A DNA stretch of 64,000 nt from Eleginops maclovinus (taxonomy: Eukaryota; Chordata; Actinopteri; Perciformes; Eleginopidae), in the NCBI RefSeq assembly GCF_036324505.1, contig NC_086350.1:27510257-27574256 (forward strand), in the 5' to 3' direction. Below, piece after piece: positions 25,411 through 36,475 of this stretch (position 1 is the first letter of the stretch; each line of letters opens with the position of its first letter). Under the pieces are notes generated by a model. That model had not been told where the DNA came from and did not search any database. It saw only the letters and a program-made list of their open reading frames with translations. The position numbers were made by a program, and so were the translations under genes.

Positions 25411-25420
25411 GTGTGTGTGT

Positions 25421-25494
<74 letters not shown>

Positions 25495-25518
25495 GTGTGT
25501 GTGCGTGTGTGTGTGTGC
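25411..25518. repeat. (GT)n microsatellite with a few interruptions
   Basis: GT run with one A and three C interruptions, about 210 bp from the left end of the copia element. Confidence 0.97.
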
Positions 25519-25729
25519 GCATCAGGAACATGCCTAAAGTGTTTGCTGTAGTTTCGCTAGCTATTAGATCTAATGAGAACATATCTCCCATGCCATAACT
25601 TTAATATAGATTTTTTTCTGTGCAGCTACAGAACATGTGCACGGCTGCACAGATTACCACACACTGCTCTCTGCTAAGGACATCAGTACCCCACTATATC
25701 TTACAGAGCAAATAGCTGTTTGCTGTTTT

Positions 25730-25821
25730 TGTTAGACACAATAAACATTACATTTATATATCTTTAACGTCTTTATTCCATTGCTGTTCAGAACAACTCA
25801 CATGCTCCCATCTCCATTACA

Positions 25822-25867
<46 letters not shown>

Positions 25868-25939
25868 AAAAACTGCGCATGCGTTCACATGTTCCCAGGG
25901 TCCAAGGGTAAACACAAGGAATGAAAATATAAGTGAACA
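25730..25939 (-). repeat. Copia 3' LTR
   Basis: The plus-strand edges are TGTTAGACAC and AAGTGAACA. It aligns with 29849-30037 over most of its length (TATATATCTTTAACGTC, TTATTCCATTGC, TGCTCCCATCTCCATTACAA). It differs mainly by a longer (AG)n run at 25828-25864. A purine-rich stretch at about 25940-25957 (minus strand GGATAGGGAGAT) just inside it is a plausible polypurine tract. Confidence 0.9.
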
Positions 25940-26148
25940 ATCTCCCTATCCTTTTTATGTCAAATAATAAAACAATGTAAAAGTAATAGCTGTCAAAAGA
26001 TTTCAAATAAACATACAAAGTCTTCCAATGACTATACACAAAAGAATACCTCTTAAGTGACATCCTGATACATTCAGAGTGAGTTTGACAAACGAACATA
26101 CAAACAATGCAAACAAAGTGCTTTGAATTGTCTGTGCTAATAAAGTTT

Positions 26149-26904
26149 TCACCACAGATCCCACAGTCCTTCACTTAGAGCTTCCAAAAGCACCAGAGCT
26201 GATGCTCCCTTTTTGGTGAGACAGTCAGTGGGGTGGCCTTTTGTGTCTGACCAGAGCATCTCCTCGATTTTCTTCCTTTGTATGAGCTCCTTAATGCTGC
26301 TTATTTCCAACCTGAGTCTCTTCTCTGTGACCTGTTTAGTTGACTTAAGGGCATCGAACAGAGATCGATTGTCAGTCACACAGACCAGTGAAGGAGAATT
26401 CAGTTCAACATTACCAGTGGTTAGCTCCGAAAAGAGGGTTGCAAGAAAAATAGCATTGTCTATACCATCTGACATAGCAAGTGTTTCTCCTGCAAGGGTG
26501 CTTCGTACAACACGTCTAATTCTCTTGGATTGCCAACAGAGAGGAGGAAACTTCCCTCTTCCTCCCATAAGAACAATCAATGTCCCCCCATGTGAACCCC
26601 CATCTGGGAGATAACCAAAAGAAGCATCACTGAAAACAACCAAGTTCAGAGCGTCATTGTTTCCCAAATGCTGAAACTTGAGGGTCACCTTTTCTGACCT
26701 AAGCTTACGGATGACCTTATTTATCTTGTGCATAGACTGCACTATAGCATTTTTGATATTAGATGCCAAACTACATGAGTAAAACATAACATCTGGTCTG
26801 GTCTGCTTGGCAACCCATAGGATCTGTCCTATGTTTGACCTCAGCTGCTCTTTTTCAGTGTCATTAAGGGCGGCATCCCTCTGTATAGCACGTGCTGGTT
26901 GCAT
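26149..26904 (-). pseudogene. Copia RNase H and RT C-terminal part
   Basis: An open stretch of 251 codons. It contains the RT connection (RSNIGQILWVAKQTRPDVMF) and the copia RNase H: LVVFSDASFGYLPDGGSHGG (catalytic D), then STLAGETLAMSDGID (catalytic E and D) and VCVTDNRSLFDALKSTK. It ends shortly before the 3' LTR. It is in the same frame as the RT segment at 26938-27447, separated only by a stop codon close to 26938, so a single stop splits one polyprotein region. Key RNase H acidic residues appear intact. Confidence 0.88.
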
Positions 26905-26937
26905 GTGAAGAGGTTGTAGATTATCAATGTAACTATG

Positions 26938-27447
26938 CTAATGTACCTGAACTACACCATCAACAGTAGCAAAATCCATACCCACATAGCAGAAATGCTC
27001 ATGCCCCTCCCGCCCTACATCGAACGCTGACTTTAGTAGGGGTATCACATTTGTTGAAAAGTCTTGCGAGCCTGCCCAAAGAAAATCATCTACATGGCAT
27101 GCAAGTACTCCAGTGACCTTAAACTCCTTGTGTAACCAATAAAAGACTGCTGGATCCACCTGCGACATTCTACCACCTGTGCTAAGCATGATTGCTTTGA
27201 CGTTGTTATACCAATATAGAGATGCATCAGCAAGACCATATACACATTTCTTTAGTTTCCAGAGAACATTTTCATCGCCTGCCTCAGGAGGGGGCCAGAT
27301 ATAAATATCCATGGACAGCTCCATGCCCTGCAAGAATGCAGATTTGATGTCCTTAGAATGGACTTGCCACTGATTTTGACAGATTACTGATAACAATAGA
27401 GATTCTGAGGCACAGGTTGGAGAATCTTTCTGACACATTTTTGGCAT
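26938..27447 (-). pseudogene. Copia reverse transcriptase core
   Basis: Contains DIKSAFLQGMELSMDIYIWP (fingers/palm, catalytic D of motif A), LWKLKKCVYGLADASLYWY, and the catalytic box ACHVDDFLWAG (copia YVDD with Y replaced by H). The upstream block that should hold the RW(V)xxxK and KARLVARG motifs is missing: sequence passes from FEEVETAC directly to CQKDSPTCASES. That is a deletion of about 40 residues together with a frame change at about 27390-27450. Confidence 0.88.
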
Positions 27448-27731
27448 GCAGTTTCAACCTCCTCAAACACATCATTATTGTGCCAATTCCTTAACTCTTC
27501 TTGTTTTGCTGCAGCAAATGAAATGTCTTTTGTTATGAGTACATCAGCCTCCCTGTCGTCTGACTCAATGTTAAGACTAGGAACATGTGACACATCAACT
27601 GACTCCTTTGGTCCCTCACTGCCATCAGGTTCAATATGTTGTAGGTTATAACAGTTTTTGTACTTTCCTGTGGCTTTTCCTGCTCTGCCTAAAACTCTGG
27701 CTGTACATTGAATGCCATCATCTCTACCCAA
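27384..27731 (-). pseudogene. Copia linker and start of reverse transcriptase
   Basis: About 115 codons: a hydrophilic linker, then DVLITKDISFAAAKQEELRN and WHNNDVFEEVET, the conserved lead-in to copia RT (KELxNWxxxxVFEEV). It runs out of frame into the RT core at the deletion. Confidence 0.75.
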
Positions 27732-27860
27732 ATGTTACAGTCTGACCTTTTCTTAACTTTACATCTGCAAAAGGGCCGGCGTTACCACAGACCCTGTGTT
27801 CTGTGTCTGTTTGTGTCACATTAGTTTGTGTCAAGGGTGGGTGCAACACTTCTCCTGTAT

Positions 27861-28151
27861 TCACCTCCATGTCACTGATATTCCTCTGTTCACCGTCAGT
27901 GTTCTGGTCACTATCTGAGCTGCAGTGTTTGTCATGCCTCCTTTACTTTCTGCTTTTCTGTTAGGATCTTCTTGTGCAGTCTGCTTGTCCTGCTCCTGTG
28001 TGTTTAACTTACAAATCCTAGAGTGATGCACCCCAATCAGAATACCACCATGCCTTACAAATACAACTACTGCATCCTGACCAATAACCACCCCTGGTCC
28101 CTTCCACTCAGTGCCGTTTGCTCGTTTGTAATATACTCTATCTCCTGTCAC
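27861..28151 (-). pseudogene. Copia integrase C-terminal domain remnant
   Basis: TGDRVYYKRANGTEWKGPG, then VVIGQDAVVVFVRHGGILIG and VHHSRICKLN are the SH3-like GKGY-type end of a copia integrase. The DDE core that should precede it is gone. Confidence 0.8.
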
Positions 28152-28202
28152 ATATTTGTCATCTGTAGGTCTGAGCTGCTTGCAAAGTGCCCTCCTAATT
28201 CT

Positions 28203-28760
28203 CTATGAGCCACTTATCCATGTGTGAATGAAGGAGTTGACGATTTCAGAGGGTTTCTTTGTTTTCACAATGTTTCCAGTACTGAAACGCGTGAAATGGT
28301 CGATGATATGGAGGTACCATATGCCTGGTTCCAACTCGTGCAGGTCCACGGCTACCGTTTCATTATACTCTGAAGCCAAGGGCAAACCTGCAGCAGGCTT
28401 TGGCTTCGTCTTGCTGTACCTTTTGCATATGTCACAGTCATGTAGTATTTGTTGCAAAATAGCAATATATTCTTTGTCCTTAGTTCCTGCGCTATGAATG
28501 AGCCTTTGTAGACAATCTGCAGAAGCATTGCCAAACTGTTTGTGAAGCTTCAGGAGAACTTCGTGTTTCTCATCAGTTGACATGTTTTCTGTTACTGTAA
28601 GGACTTCATCTTCAGCTTCACTTGTTGCGCCTAATGACATGTCATCAGTGACAGTGAGGAACTCAACATCAATCTCACTCTTTTCAGTATCTTTGTCTCT
28701 GATGTCTACACAGTAGTGGCCGGAGCTAGTGTATTCAAGAGGCACAGGTTTTCTGAACAT
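28203..28760 (-). pseudogene. Copia integrase N-terminal part, catalytic core deleted
   Basis: Contains the gag-pre-integrase zinc-binding region (LHKQFGNASADCLQRLIHSA ... HDCDICKRYSKTKPK), with the usual second His of the HHCC set apparently changed to Asn in GNAS. It continues AVDLHELEPGIWYLHIIDHF (first catalytic Asp) and stops at SFIHTWIS. The second Asp and Glu of the DDE triad, about 150-200 residues, are missing before the C-terminal remnant at 28151. It overlaps the gag ORF by 26 bp in another frame, so a frameshift joins them. Confidence 0.85.
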
Positions 28761-29835
28761 TACAACCCAAAATGGTGCCAGCTTTCTTCAAAGATGCTTT
28801 GCTCAGCAGCAGTGGGATATCAACTTTGACCACTTCAGCTTCAACATGACATTTTGTCTGTCCTATTTTAGCAGGTAGTTTCACTTTTCTGGTGGAATGT
28901 ACTAAGTTTCCATCTCCGAATCGAAATGACCTGCAACTGGGGATTTCAGTTTGCAGCACCTGGTTCACTTGGTCTGGGCTGAGGTCTTTCACATAGCTTT
29001 CCAGCCACTTCTCCCCACATACAGTTCGAGTGCAAGCAGTGTCAATAATAGCTGACCCCAGGGATTCAGCCAGGAAGATCTCTGAGTCAGACGTAGAGGC
29101 TTTTGTAAACAGTGTGATGTTACATTCCTCAACATTGTCTCCTTCAGTTAATTTTACATGTTCACACTTCTTATGAGGACAATCTTTCGCCCAATAAAAC
29201 GTGCTCTGACAGATGGTGCATCTTGATCTCTTACCGAATTTATCCAGTGGATTGGTGCCTGCTAAAGGCTGCCTCTGTTGTCCAGTCTGTAACGTTCCGT
29301 TTGACGAGCCTGGCTTTTTTCCTCCGAAAATCGTCTGAAGTACCGATTTCATGTGGGCGAACTTTAAGTCCGTGCACGCCGTCAGTGCAAGTCGCCTGTT
29401 TTTCACGTCCAGACAAGCCGTGCCCAAGAGTTTAAATGCTGACACAGCGTCGGGTAGAGTCATATTGTACTTGTTCATACGGTTATATCGCTGCTCAAAG
29501 TCAATGATATAGTCCGACATGGACAGAGAACTGTCTTTTGTAATCCCATCAAAATGGGAATACGCTTCATATGCGCGGTCCTTTTCCTCCTGCAGGAACA
29601 CACTGTCCAGTTTCTGTAACAACGCATCCATACCGTTATCCCTGTCCAAGTCGTCTGCGAGTATTTCCATGGCTGTTTCCCGGGATCTTCCTTGGAGCCC
29701 CAAGGCCACAGCGAGTGCCTGCTTCTTTTTGTCGAGTTCTGTAACACGTGTCCAGACGTTGAGTTCATTTTTCCAACCTTCGTACGGTCTGGACTCGTCA
29801 AACTTCGGCGGAACTTTGTAACTAGCTGTAACCAT
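28735..29835 (-). CDS. Copia gag-protease ORF, intact for 366 codons
   Basis: The ATG at 29835 lies directly beside the primer-binding site. The capsid-like region carries FDESRPYEGWKNELNVWTRV and LSDYI-type helices (DSSLSMSDYIIDFEQRYNRM). The zinc knuckle is CTICQSTFYWAKDC, CX2CX4YX4C, with Tyr in place of the usual His. It is followed by a basic stretch and a protease-like IIDTACTRTVCG (catalytic D-T-A). No stop interrupts it up to 28735. In related elements gag, protease and integrase form one ORF, so the end here is probably a frameshift. Confidence 0.85.
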   Translation of the reverse strand: MVTASYKVPPKFDESRPYEGWKNELNVWTRVTELDKKKQALAVALGLQGRSRETAMEILADDLDRDNGMDALLQKLDSVFLQEEKDRAYEAYSHFDGITKDSSLSMSDYIIDFEQRYNRMNKYNMTLPDAVSAFKLLGTACLDVKNRRLALTACTDLKFAHMKSVLQTIFGGKKPGSSNGTLQTGQQRQPLAGTNPLDKFGKRSRCTICQSTFYWAKDCPHKKCEHVKLTEGDNVEECNITLFTKASTSDSEIFLAESLGSAIIDTACTRTVCGEKWLESYVKDLSPDQVNQVLQTEIPSCRSFRFGDGNLVHSTRKVKLPAKIGQTKCHVEAEVVKVDIPLLLSKASLKKAGTILGCNVQKTCAS

Positions 29836-29847
29836 CCTCTGCTACCA
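29836..29847 (-). promoter_or_regulatory. Primer-binding site of the copia element
   Basis: Minus strand TGGTAGCAGAGG, one base inside the 5' LTR. It matches the initiator-Met tRNA-derived primer site (TGGTAGCAGAGC) used by Ty1/copia elements, with one difference at the last base. Confidence 0.9.
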
Positions 29848-29848
29848 A

Positions 29849-30037
29849 GGTTAGACGCAATAAACACTACGTGTATATATCTTTAACGTCTTTATTCCAT
29901 TGCCGTACAGAACAACTCCCATGCTCCCATCTCCATTACAACACAGAGAACACAGCCAGAGAGAGACATGAAAAATTGCGCATGCTTACAGGCGTTCCCA
30001 GGGTCAAAGGGTAAACACAAGGAGGGAAAATTTAATA
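29849..30037 (-). repeat. Copia 5' LTR
   Basis: A 189-bp LTR, similar to 25730-25939 but with point changes and without the expanded (AG)n run. The divergence between the two LTRs (several substitutions and indels) shows that the insertion is not recent. Confidence 0.9.
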
Positions 30038-30469
30038 GTTTTTTCCGTCATTTATTTTAACATGAAAATATTTTATAATTTCATAATATGACTTTTATCA
30101 CACGTGAAAATATAAAATATATTCATTTAAAATGCAAAATTCAATAATCATGACAGCTGTTTACCCCAAAGGCCCACAGTTCATTTAAATAAGGCTAGAT
30201 ATTCATAATGCACCCTGCTTAGATGTCTGCTCAGCTGTACTTGTTGCACATGTGACAAATGAAAGACTTGAACTTGATCTGATAGAGCAGCTTGTGGTAG
30301 ATAAATCTGAACACACAAAGGACCTCATGGGTCAAAGGTCAACCTCTACATGTGCTGCTCACTGTTCAGTCTGGCAGCTTCAGGACCATAGCGACAGTAA
30401 TGATACTCTTGTTAGGGATAGAAACTTGGCTGCCTATCAGTGTCTGCTCAGCTGTGATTACAGAACACA

Positions 30470-30496
30470 AACACACACACACACATATACACACGC

Positions 30497-30544
<48 letters not shown>
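30470..30544. repeat. (CA)n microsatellite
   Basis: CA run with TATAC and GCAC interruptions in its first third. Confidence 0.97.
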
Positions 30545-30546
<2 letters not shown>

Positions 30547-30598
30547 TGGGTCAGAAGGAGAGTGAGTTGAACTAGGGGGGTGTGGTGAGTGTGCACAC

Positions 30599-31691
30599 CA
30601 GGGTGGGAATTTCACGGTGGCCATTGCCCCTCTGTCTGGCTGTGATGCCCCGAAAATAATTGTACGTCCTACGGCCACCATGGCCTTTGTGGCCCTGATA
30701 CTGTTAAAATCTCGAAGTTGCTTTAAAAGTGTCAGAGCAGTGGTCTGGGCTCTGCACTCCTTGTAGGTTGGATTGGTTACGCGCACCTCACATGTCATCA
30801 TCGCATCATTCAATCATCATTGCAGCGTCTCGCTGTAAGAATACAAGGAGGCCTCGTGTCTCTTTTTGTCCGTGAGTTTATTCACTTCTGAGACAGGTTA
30901 CTGTCGTCCGGAACCACGGCAAAACAACAAAGAAGTATGTTAATTATCACTCGCACACACATATACCGTTAGCTCTCCCATAGCATTCCCCCGTCTCTCT
31001 CTCTCTCTCTCTCTAGGAACCTCCCTTCTCCTCACCCAGTGGCGTTTTTATATGTACAAAACTGGTGGGGCATGAACAACTTAGATATGTAAAGGCTTTT
31101 TGTACCTTAATACATGGAATAAAGAGCGCTATCACAAAGCAACACTTAACAATAACAACAACTGTGATGCCTCAGCATGAAAACATCAGACTGTAGGAAA
31201 ACACAGGCACTCGTCACCGTGGTTACAATAGCAATCGATCCATCGATACATAAACTATACTTCCGCTGACCAAAGCTCCAGTAGATGGTGATAACTTCTT
31301 TCATGTTCTGTTTGTATTATTTACCGCTGGTGATGTAGTCTAAGCCCTCTTGTCTCCTCTTCATAACTACACTTTTCGCACACACACTTACAGCCAATCA
31401 GCTCTGACTTATGAGATGATGTTTCAGTGGGGCTGCGAGCGCTTTGCTCCACTTGTGATTTATTTTTTGCTGCACACATTGAATGAAAAACTACTCTATT
31501 CAATGTGCAGTGTAGTAATAAAGTCATTTGTTTTCCATGTCATTCATGTGTTTTTATTATCAGAAAGTGAAGTTGTTTATTTGTAAGCTCCAAATCCTAA
31601 TTTTTCCCTAAATGGCCTTTGTGCCCTAAAAAAATGTGTGACACAAAAGGCCAAATGGCTTTGCCCCTAAAATGACGAAATTCCAAGACTG
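30599..31691. mobile_element. hAT element relic with 8-bp target duplication
   Basis: Ends CAGGGTGGGAATTTC and the reverse complement of CAGTCTTGGAATTTC, flanked by a perfect 8-bp duplication GTGCACAC (30591-30598 and 31692-31699). GGCCATTGCCCC near the left end is loosely mirrored by the GGCTTTGCCCC near the right. No transposase ORF is present. Part of the interior is an LTR-like insertion (about 30834-31209). Confidence 0.85.
30834..31209 (-). mobile_element. Candidate solo LTR nested in the hAT relic
   Basis: On the minus strand: a TATATAAAAA box at about 31046-31055, AATAAA at about 30876-30882, and an end in TTCTTACA. The plus-strand left edge is TGTAAGAATACAAGG with CTCGC before it (30829-30833). 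After a possible right edge CAGGCA at 31209 comes CTCGT, a 5-bp duplication with one mismatch. An exact CTCGC also occurs at 30950-30954, so the right boundary is uncertain. Confidence 0.45.
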
Positions 31692-31889
31692 GTGCACACG
31701 CCTGGGGGCAGAGCACATCAGAAGAAGAAGTTTGCTCGAGTCTAAGACAGAGCGTCAATGTGCAAGTACAGTCTAATTCCGAGTCATCATGAGAGAGAAT
31801 TCACAATTTTTAGACCGAGATATCAGTATGCGAGTGTGAGTTGAGTCACAAGACCTGAAAATTGGGCCGTGTCCAGTCGAGTACTCCAA

Positions 31890-32030
31890 GCCTGGCCACA
31901 GCTGGCACCACTCACAGTGAAAGGTATTCTCTGCATTTAAACCATTCTTAGAAGCAATGGTGTATTGTGGGACTTGAACTGGCAACCTTCTGTTTCCCAA
32001 GCCCAGTCGTCCCTTCAGACTCCTACTGCT
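31890..32030 (-). mobile_element. Decayed tRNA-derived SINE copy
   Basis: Shares the GCATTTAAACCATTC and GGACTTGAACTGGCAACC blocks with the SINE at 23585-23895, same orientation, with an internal deletion. Confidence 0.7.
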
Positions 32031-32096
32031 GTCCTACCATGAGGTTGAGATGTATATTCAAAATGCAGGAAACTGAACAAGAGTGAGGAGATGGGA

Positions 32097-33018
32097 TGCT
32101 GCTGATGTTCAGGTGTATATCAGTATGTAGTGTCTCTACTTTAAAGAGTCCTCTCCTGCTGATGTTCAGGTGTATATCAGTATGTAGTGTCTCTACTTTA
32201 AAGAGTCCTCTCCTGCTGATGTTCAGGTGTATATCAGTATGTAGTGTCTCTACTTTAAAGGGTCCTCTCCTGCTGATGTTCAGGTGTATATCAGTATGTA
32301 GTGTCTCTACTTTAAAGAGTCCTCTCCTGCTGATGTTCAGGTGTATATCAGTATGTAGAGTCTCTACGTTAAAGAGTCCTCTCCTGCTGATGTTCAGGTG
32401 CATATCAGTATGTAGTGTCTGTACTTTAAAGAGTCCTCTCCTGCTGATGTTCAGGTGTATATCTGTATGTAGTGTCTCTACTTTAAAGAGTCATCTCCTG
32501 CTGATGTTCAGGTGTATATCAGTATGTAGAGTCTCTACGTTAAAGAGTCCTCTCCTGCTGATGTTCAGGTGCATATCAGTATGTAGTGTCTCTACTTTAA
32601 AGAGTCCTCTCCTGCTGATGTTCAAGTGTTTACCAGTATGTAGTGTCTCTACTTTAAAGAGTCCTCTCCTGCTGATGTTCAGGTGTATATCAGTATGTAG
32701 CGACTCTACTTTAAAGAGTCCTCTCCTGCTGATGTTCAGGTGTATATCAGTATGTAGTGTCTGTACTTTAAAGAGTCCTCTCCTGCTGATGTTCGGGTGT
32801 ATATCAGTATGTAGAGTCTCTACTTTAAAGAGTCCTCTCCTGCTGATGTTCAGGTGTATATCAGTATGTAGTGTCTCTACTTTAAAGAGTCCTCTCCTGC
32901 TGATGTTCAGGTGTATATCAGTATGTAGTGTCTCTACTTTAAAGAGTCCTCTCCTGCTGATGTTCAGGTGTATATCAGTATGTAGTGTCTCTACTTTAAA
33001 AAGTCCTCTCCTGCTGGT
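32097..33018. repeat. 57-bp minisatellite, about 16 copies
   Basis: Unit of 57 bp containing CTGCTGATGTTCAGGTGTAT, ATCAGTATGTAGTGTCTCTA and CTTTAAAGAGTCCTCTC. Because 57 is 19 codons, both strands stay open for hundreds of codons (351 on the plus strand, LLLMFRCISVCSVSTLKSP per unit). The periodic peptide has no recognised fold. The array sits inside dispersed repeat B, whose tail follows at 33019-33152. Confidence 0.95.
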
Positions 33019-33152
33019 GTGTGAGGGACAGAAACTCCCTCACAGGAACACGGGGATATTAACATCTGCAGACCTTTTACAAGCACACAAACCTATTGAA
33101 CACACTACAGGAGAGGGGAAACCAACACAAAGCAGAATAGGGCCTCTTTAAA
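33019..33152 (+). repeat. Dispersed repeat B tail, copy 2
   Basis: Matches 16280-16437 in its last part (ACACACTACAGGAGA ... AGCAGAATAGGGCCTCTTTAA). Confidence 0.75.
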
Positions 33153-34778
33153 CCAATCAGATTTGACTACAATCTTTGTGATCCAATCATCTTGCTGTTT
33201 TTCTGCTGTTGTCATCTGTCTTTTCTGTCAGATTGATGTGCCCCTCCTCCACCCCCTCCCCTGACCTCTTCAGGAGTCTCGCTCCTCATCACACTCACTC
33301 AGGTTGGGGCCATTGATCTTTTACTTTCCACCTCCACAAGCTGCTCCACCATTGTCTACACAACCTTGAAGGGAATATAACTGTTCAGCTCCTTCCATGG
33401 TTCCCCCGTAAAATAATGAGGTCCCATGTTGTATGTGATACAGTTCATAAATCACAATAAATATCAATTATCCAATCAGACAAAAGCTGTCCTGCTTGAT
33501 ACTGCCAACAGTCTCTTTCCATCGTTTCAATCATTACACCTGCAATCTCTTTTTATCCCTTTTCACCATGGCACAGTTGAACTGATTGTAAACTGACAAT
33601 GACATATCACCACCTTTTAATTTGATATGGGGAACTAGTTAGCAAACAGCTGTAATGGGGCAACATCACCAACTGGTGGGGGCTGACATCCCCCTGCATC
33701 AGATCACAGCTCAATCTGCGAGAGCATGGCAGCTCGGCTGAGCTCTGAGTGACAGGCAGCTGGCAGAGAGGGAGAAGACGTTTGTGTTTGACAGTTTTAA
33801 AGCGAGATATATTATGCAATTTGAAGAAAAAAAGAAACGTTGATAATATTAAACGTTTCTAATATTAAAGCCTAAACTGAACTGGGATCACAATTAAGGA
33901 TAATCAAAGCTCTGTCTGGGTGAAAGGTTTGTGCTCTGAGGCCTTTGACTTTCAATATTCCCTCTCTGTGCTTACTGCCAGGCTGTTTTTGACCTTACAC
34001 TGGACTGTGTCGAATGTTTTCGGTATACAATCATTACAAAGAGGTGATGGAGATGACTTCTGAGCACGAACACATTCAAAATCCTTTAATTAGTCCACCT
34101 CTTCATCGGCCCCACAGTGAAACACTCACTTCAGCTGCGGCTTCACTGGAACCTTTCCCAGCATGCTTTGCACTTGTAACACAAACACACACCCACTCAC
34201 ACCCGAGGATTTGAGCATTTGTATTTCGTGGAAAGAATCTAATCTGCTCTGCAAGCCCTGCAACATTATCTCCCTCCCAAAGCTTTTTGTGTTCCAATAT
34301 TTAAAAGGGAACACACAGACGAGCGCTTTGTCTCTGTACTGACTCATAGCATCTTCAAATCACATTCCTTTCAGATCACAGCAAGAAATGACTCACAAAA
34401 AGGGTTTTTCACTCTGTTTGCAGGGTGTCGATGATGCTTGCACAAGATGTTTTTGAACAATCTTGTGCTGCTCCAATCTGGGGCAAAAAGTGAACCAAGG
34501 TAAACCCCTTCACTCCACCTGATGTTGGAGTACTAGCATGTTTTTTCTGCTGCTTTTATGGGTACTATGAACATAAAAAGAGATGAATTGTGTGTAAGAG
34601 AGAGAAAGAGAGAAAGGGAGGCGGGGGGGAGGGGGTCTGCAGCGTTGTGCAAAAGTTCACACTTGATTAATTTAATCAGGAAGCAGGCAGATGGTGATCT
34701 TTGTCTTCTTCCTCTCCACTTACGTATGAATAATGTGTTTAATGCATCACACCTGGACAAGTCAAATCTGTAGACAGG

Positions 34779-34825
34779 ACACACAAACACACACACACAC
34801 ACAGACACACACACACACACACACA

Positions 34826-34902
<77 letters not shown>
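34779..34902. repeat. (CA)n microsatellite
   Basis: CA run with an early AAAC break and two ACAG interruptions in its first 50 bp. Confidence 0.97.
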
Positions 34903-34905
<3 letters not shown>

Positions 34906-36475
34906 TGTGGTATAGTAACTTAAGTCGTGGCATTTTAGTATTCAGGTCTCCAACACCGCAAAGTTCAACAATTGCTTTATTCACGTATGCCGAGGAGGTT
35001 AGAGGTTGAGCTGAGATGCTGCATTATTTTTGGCACCTTGTGCTCGGAGGAATGCGAGCACTGCTTGAGAAACAACAGTGAGTTGGAAAACAAAGACATG
35101 AATAAAGACTTTTCTGTTCTCTCAGGGGCTGCATCACTAATGAGCTCCGGAAGAATTGCTCTCCAGTTTGGAAAATATCTCAGGTGTGATGAAAATATCA
35201 ATAACCTCACGTTTGTGTGTTACGTACAGAGCTGAGGGCGCCACATGTTCAGTCCAGCTCAGCATAAAGCCAGGAGCCAGAGGGAAACAGCTTCCATGAA
35301 ATATCCCCACTGACATCTCTACAGCTCCCTACTTAATTAAGATCTATATGTTTTGTTTAAACGGTATTCACTCCAACAGGAATTTCAAACGTATTGCTTC
35401 TAACGGAATGTTCACTCAACGCCTATTCTGTTGGGGAACAAGGTGTGTGTGCAGTGACCATGCATTTATCATGGGATATATTCTGTCAACACAAGTTGTT
35501 CTATACAGCCCGTAAGGGGTTAACTGATGTAAGTGGGACCCACCTAGGCTCGAAGAGGCTGTTAACAAATGAGCCGTGATCTGATTAGACTAAACCCCAG
35601 AAGCCCGTCTGAGCCGGAGATAGTGTTCGACTGCAGTAATATAGTGTTTCCTCTTCTGCAGGCTTAGTAGATGTCTCTGCTTCTAAATCGCTCAAATGAC
35701 GTTGGTTTCACAAGGCATAACGTAGATAATTATTGACACAAGCTGCATTGTCAACATTTATTTCACAGCTAAAGGGCAACTCACCACAGCTTCTAACGTT
35801 CATGAACAATTGCTACAATTCTTGACAGAATTTGTCTGCCTTATGTAACTCAGTGTACTGAATACACAGACGTGATACAATTGTTGTTTTTTTCCTATTC
35901 ATTGGGACTTTCTGAAGGTACCTTCCTCAGGCCCTAAATGTCATTACAGCTGATAAGAAATCAAAGAAAGAAGCAGCTCTGTGTAAACCAGAGCTTGCCT
36001 GCCAGATGTTGTCTCCTTTCTTCTTATTCTGCTGTGTCGGGTCGTTTCTGGTCAACAAAACTCCCTTGGGCCCTGTGTGGGGCTGTAACCTGCAGCCAAT
36101 GAGCAGGTGGTACATCCCCCTCTCATTCCCAGGTGAGAGACTGATGTTCGGCACATTTTCTTTCCAGCTATTCGGCTATATAAGTAAACCCAGACTGACT
36201 GTGTTTAATTGAAGGTTTGGGTATCACTATATCTCGTAAAGTGACATGCCTAAGCGCTAAAGTATCAATATATTAGGCAAAGCATGTGCCAGAGTCATGG
36301 CCAAAGTGGGAGGAAAGACAGTTCAGAGGCAGAGCATCTTCTGTGACAAAAAGGTAGTACACTGTATAGCCTTTACAATAACTTAGTTTTCTCATAGTTT
36401 GTAAAGTTATAATGAAAGCTAATTCCTTTACTTTAGCTATGTTATTAACAAGGAAACTTTGCCATGGGTGGTAAC

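Larger units (their letters stand above)
25730..30037 (-). mobile_element. Ty1/copia LTR retrotransposon, internally deleted
   Basis: A complete insertion on the minus strand, 4308 bp: 5' LTR 30037-29849, primer-binding site, gag, protease, remnants of integrase, reverse transcriptase and RNase H, then 3' LTR 25939-25730. A 5-bp duplication GTTTT flanks it (25725-25729 and 30038-30042). Gene order with integrase before reverse transcriptase is the copia order. Sequence style (DTACTRTVCGEKWL, ELEPGIWYLHIIDHFTRFS) is that of the aquatic-animal copia group (GalEa/Hydra-like, from memory). The integrase core and part of RT are missing, and at least one frameshift and one stop interrupt pol, so the copy cannot move by itself. 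Confidence 0.93.

Noticed and set aside
32096..33151. A 351-codon protein of 19-residue repeats
   Set aside because: The frame exists only because 57 is a multiple of three. Both strands are open, the peptide resembles nothing known, and the array lies in an interspersed repeat.
34972..35235. An 87-codon ORF with several Cys (LCSEECEHC)
   Set aside because: No known domain, no supporting splice or promoter signal, and an equally long overlapping ORF on the other strand.
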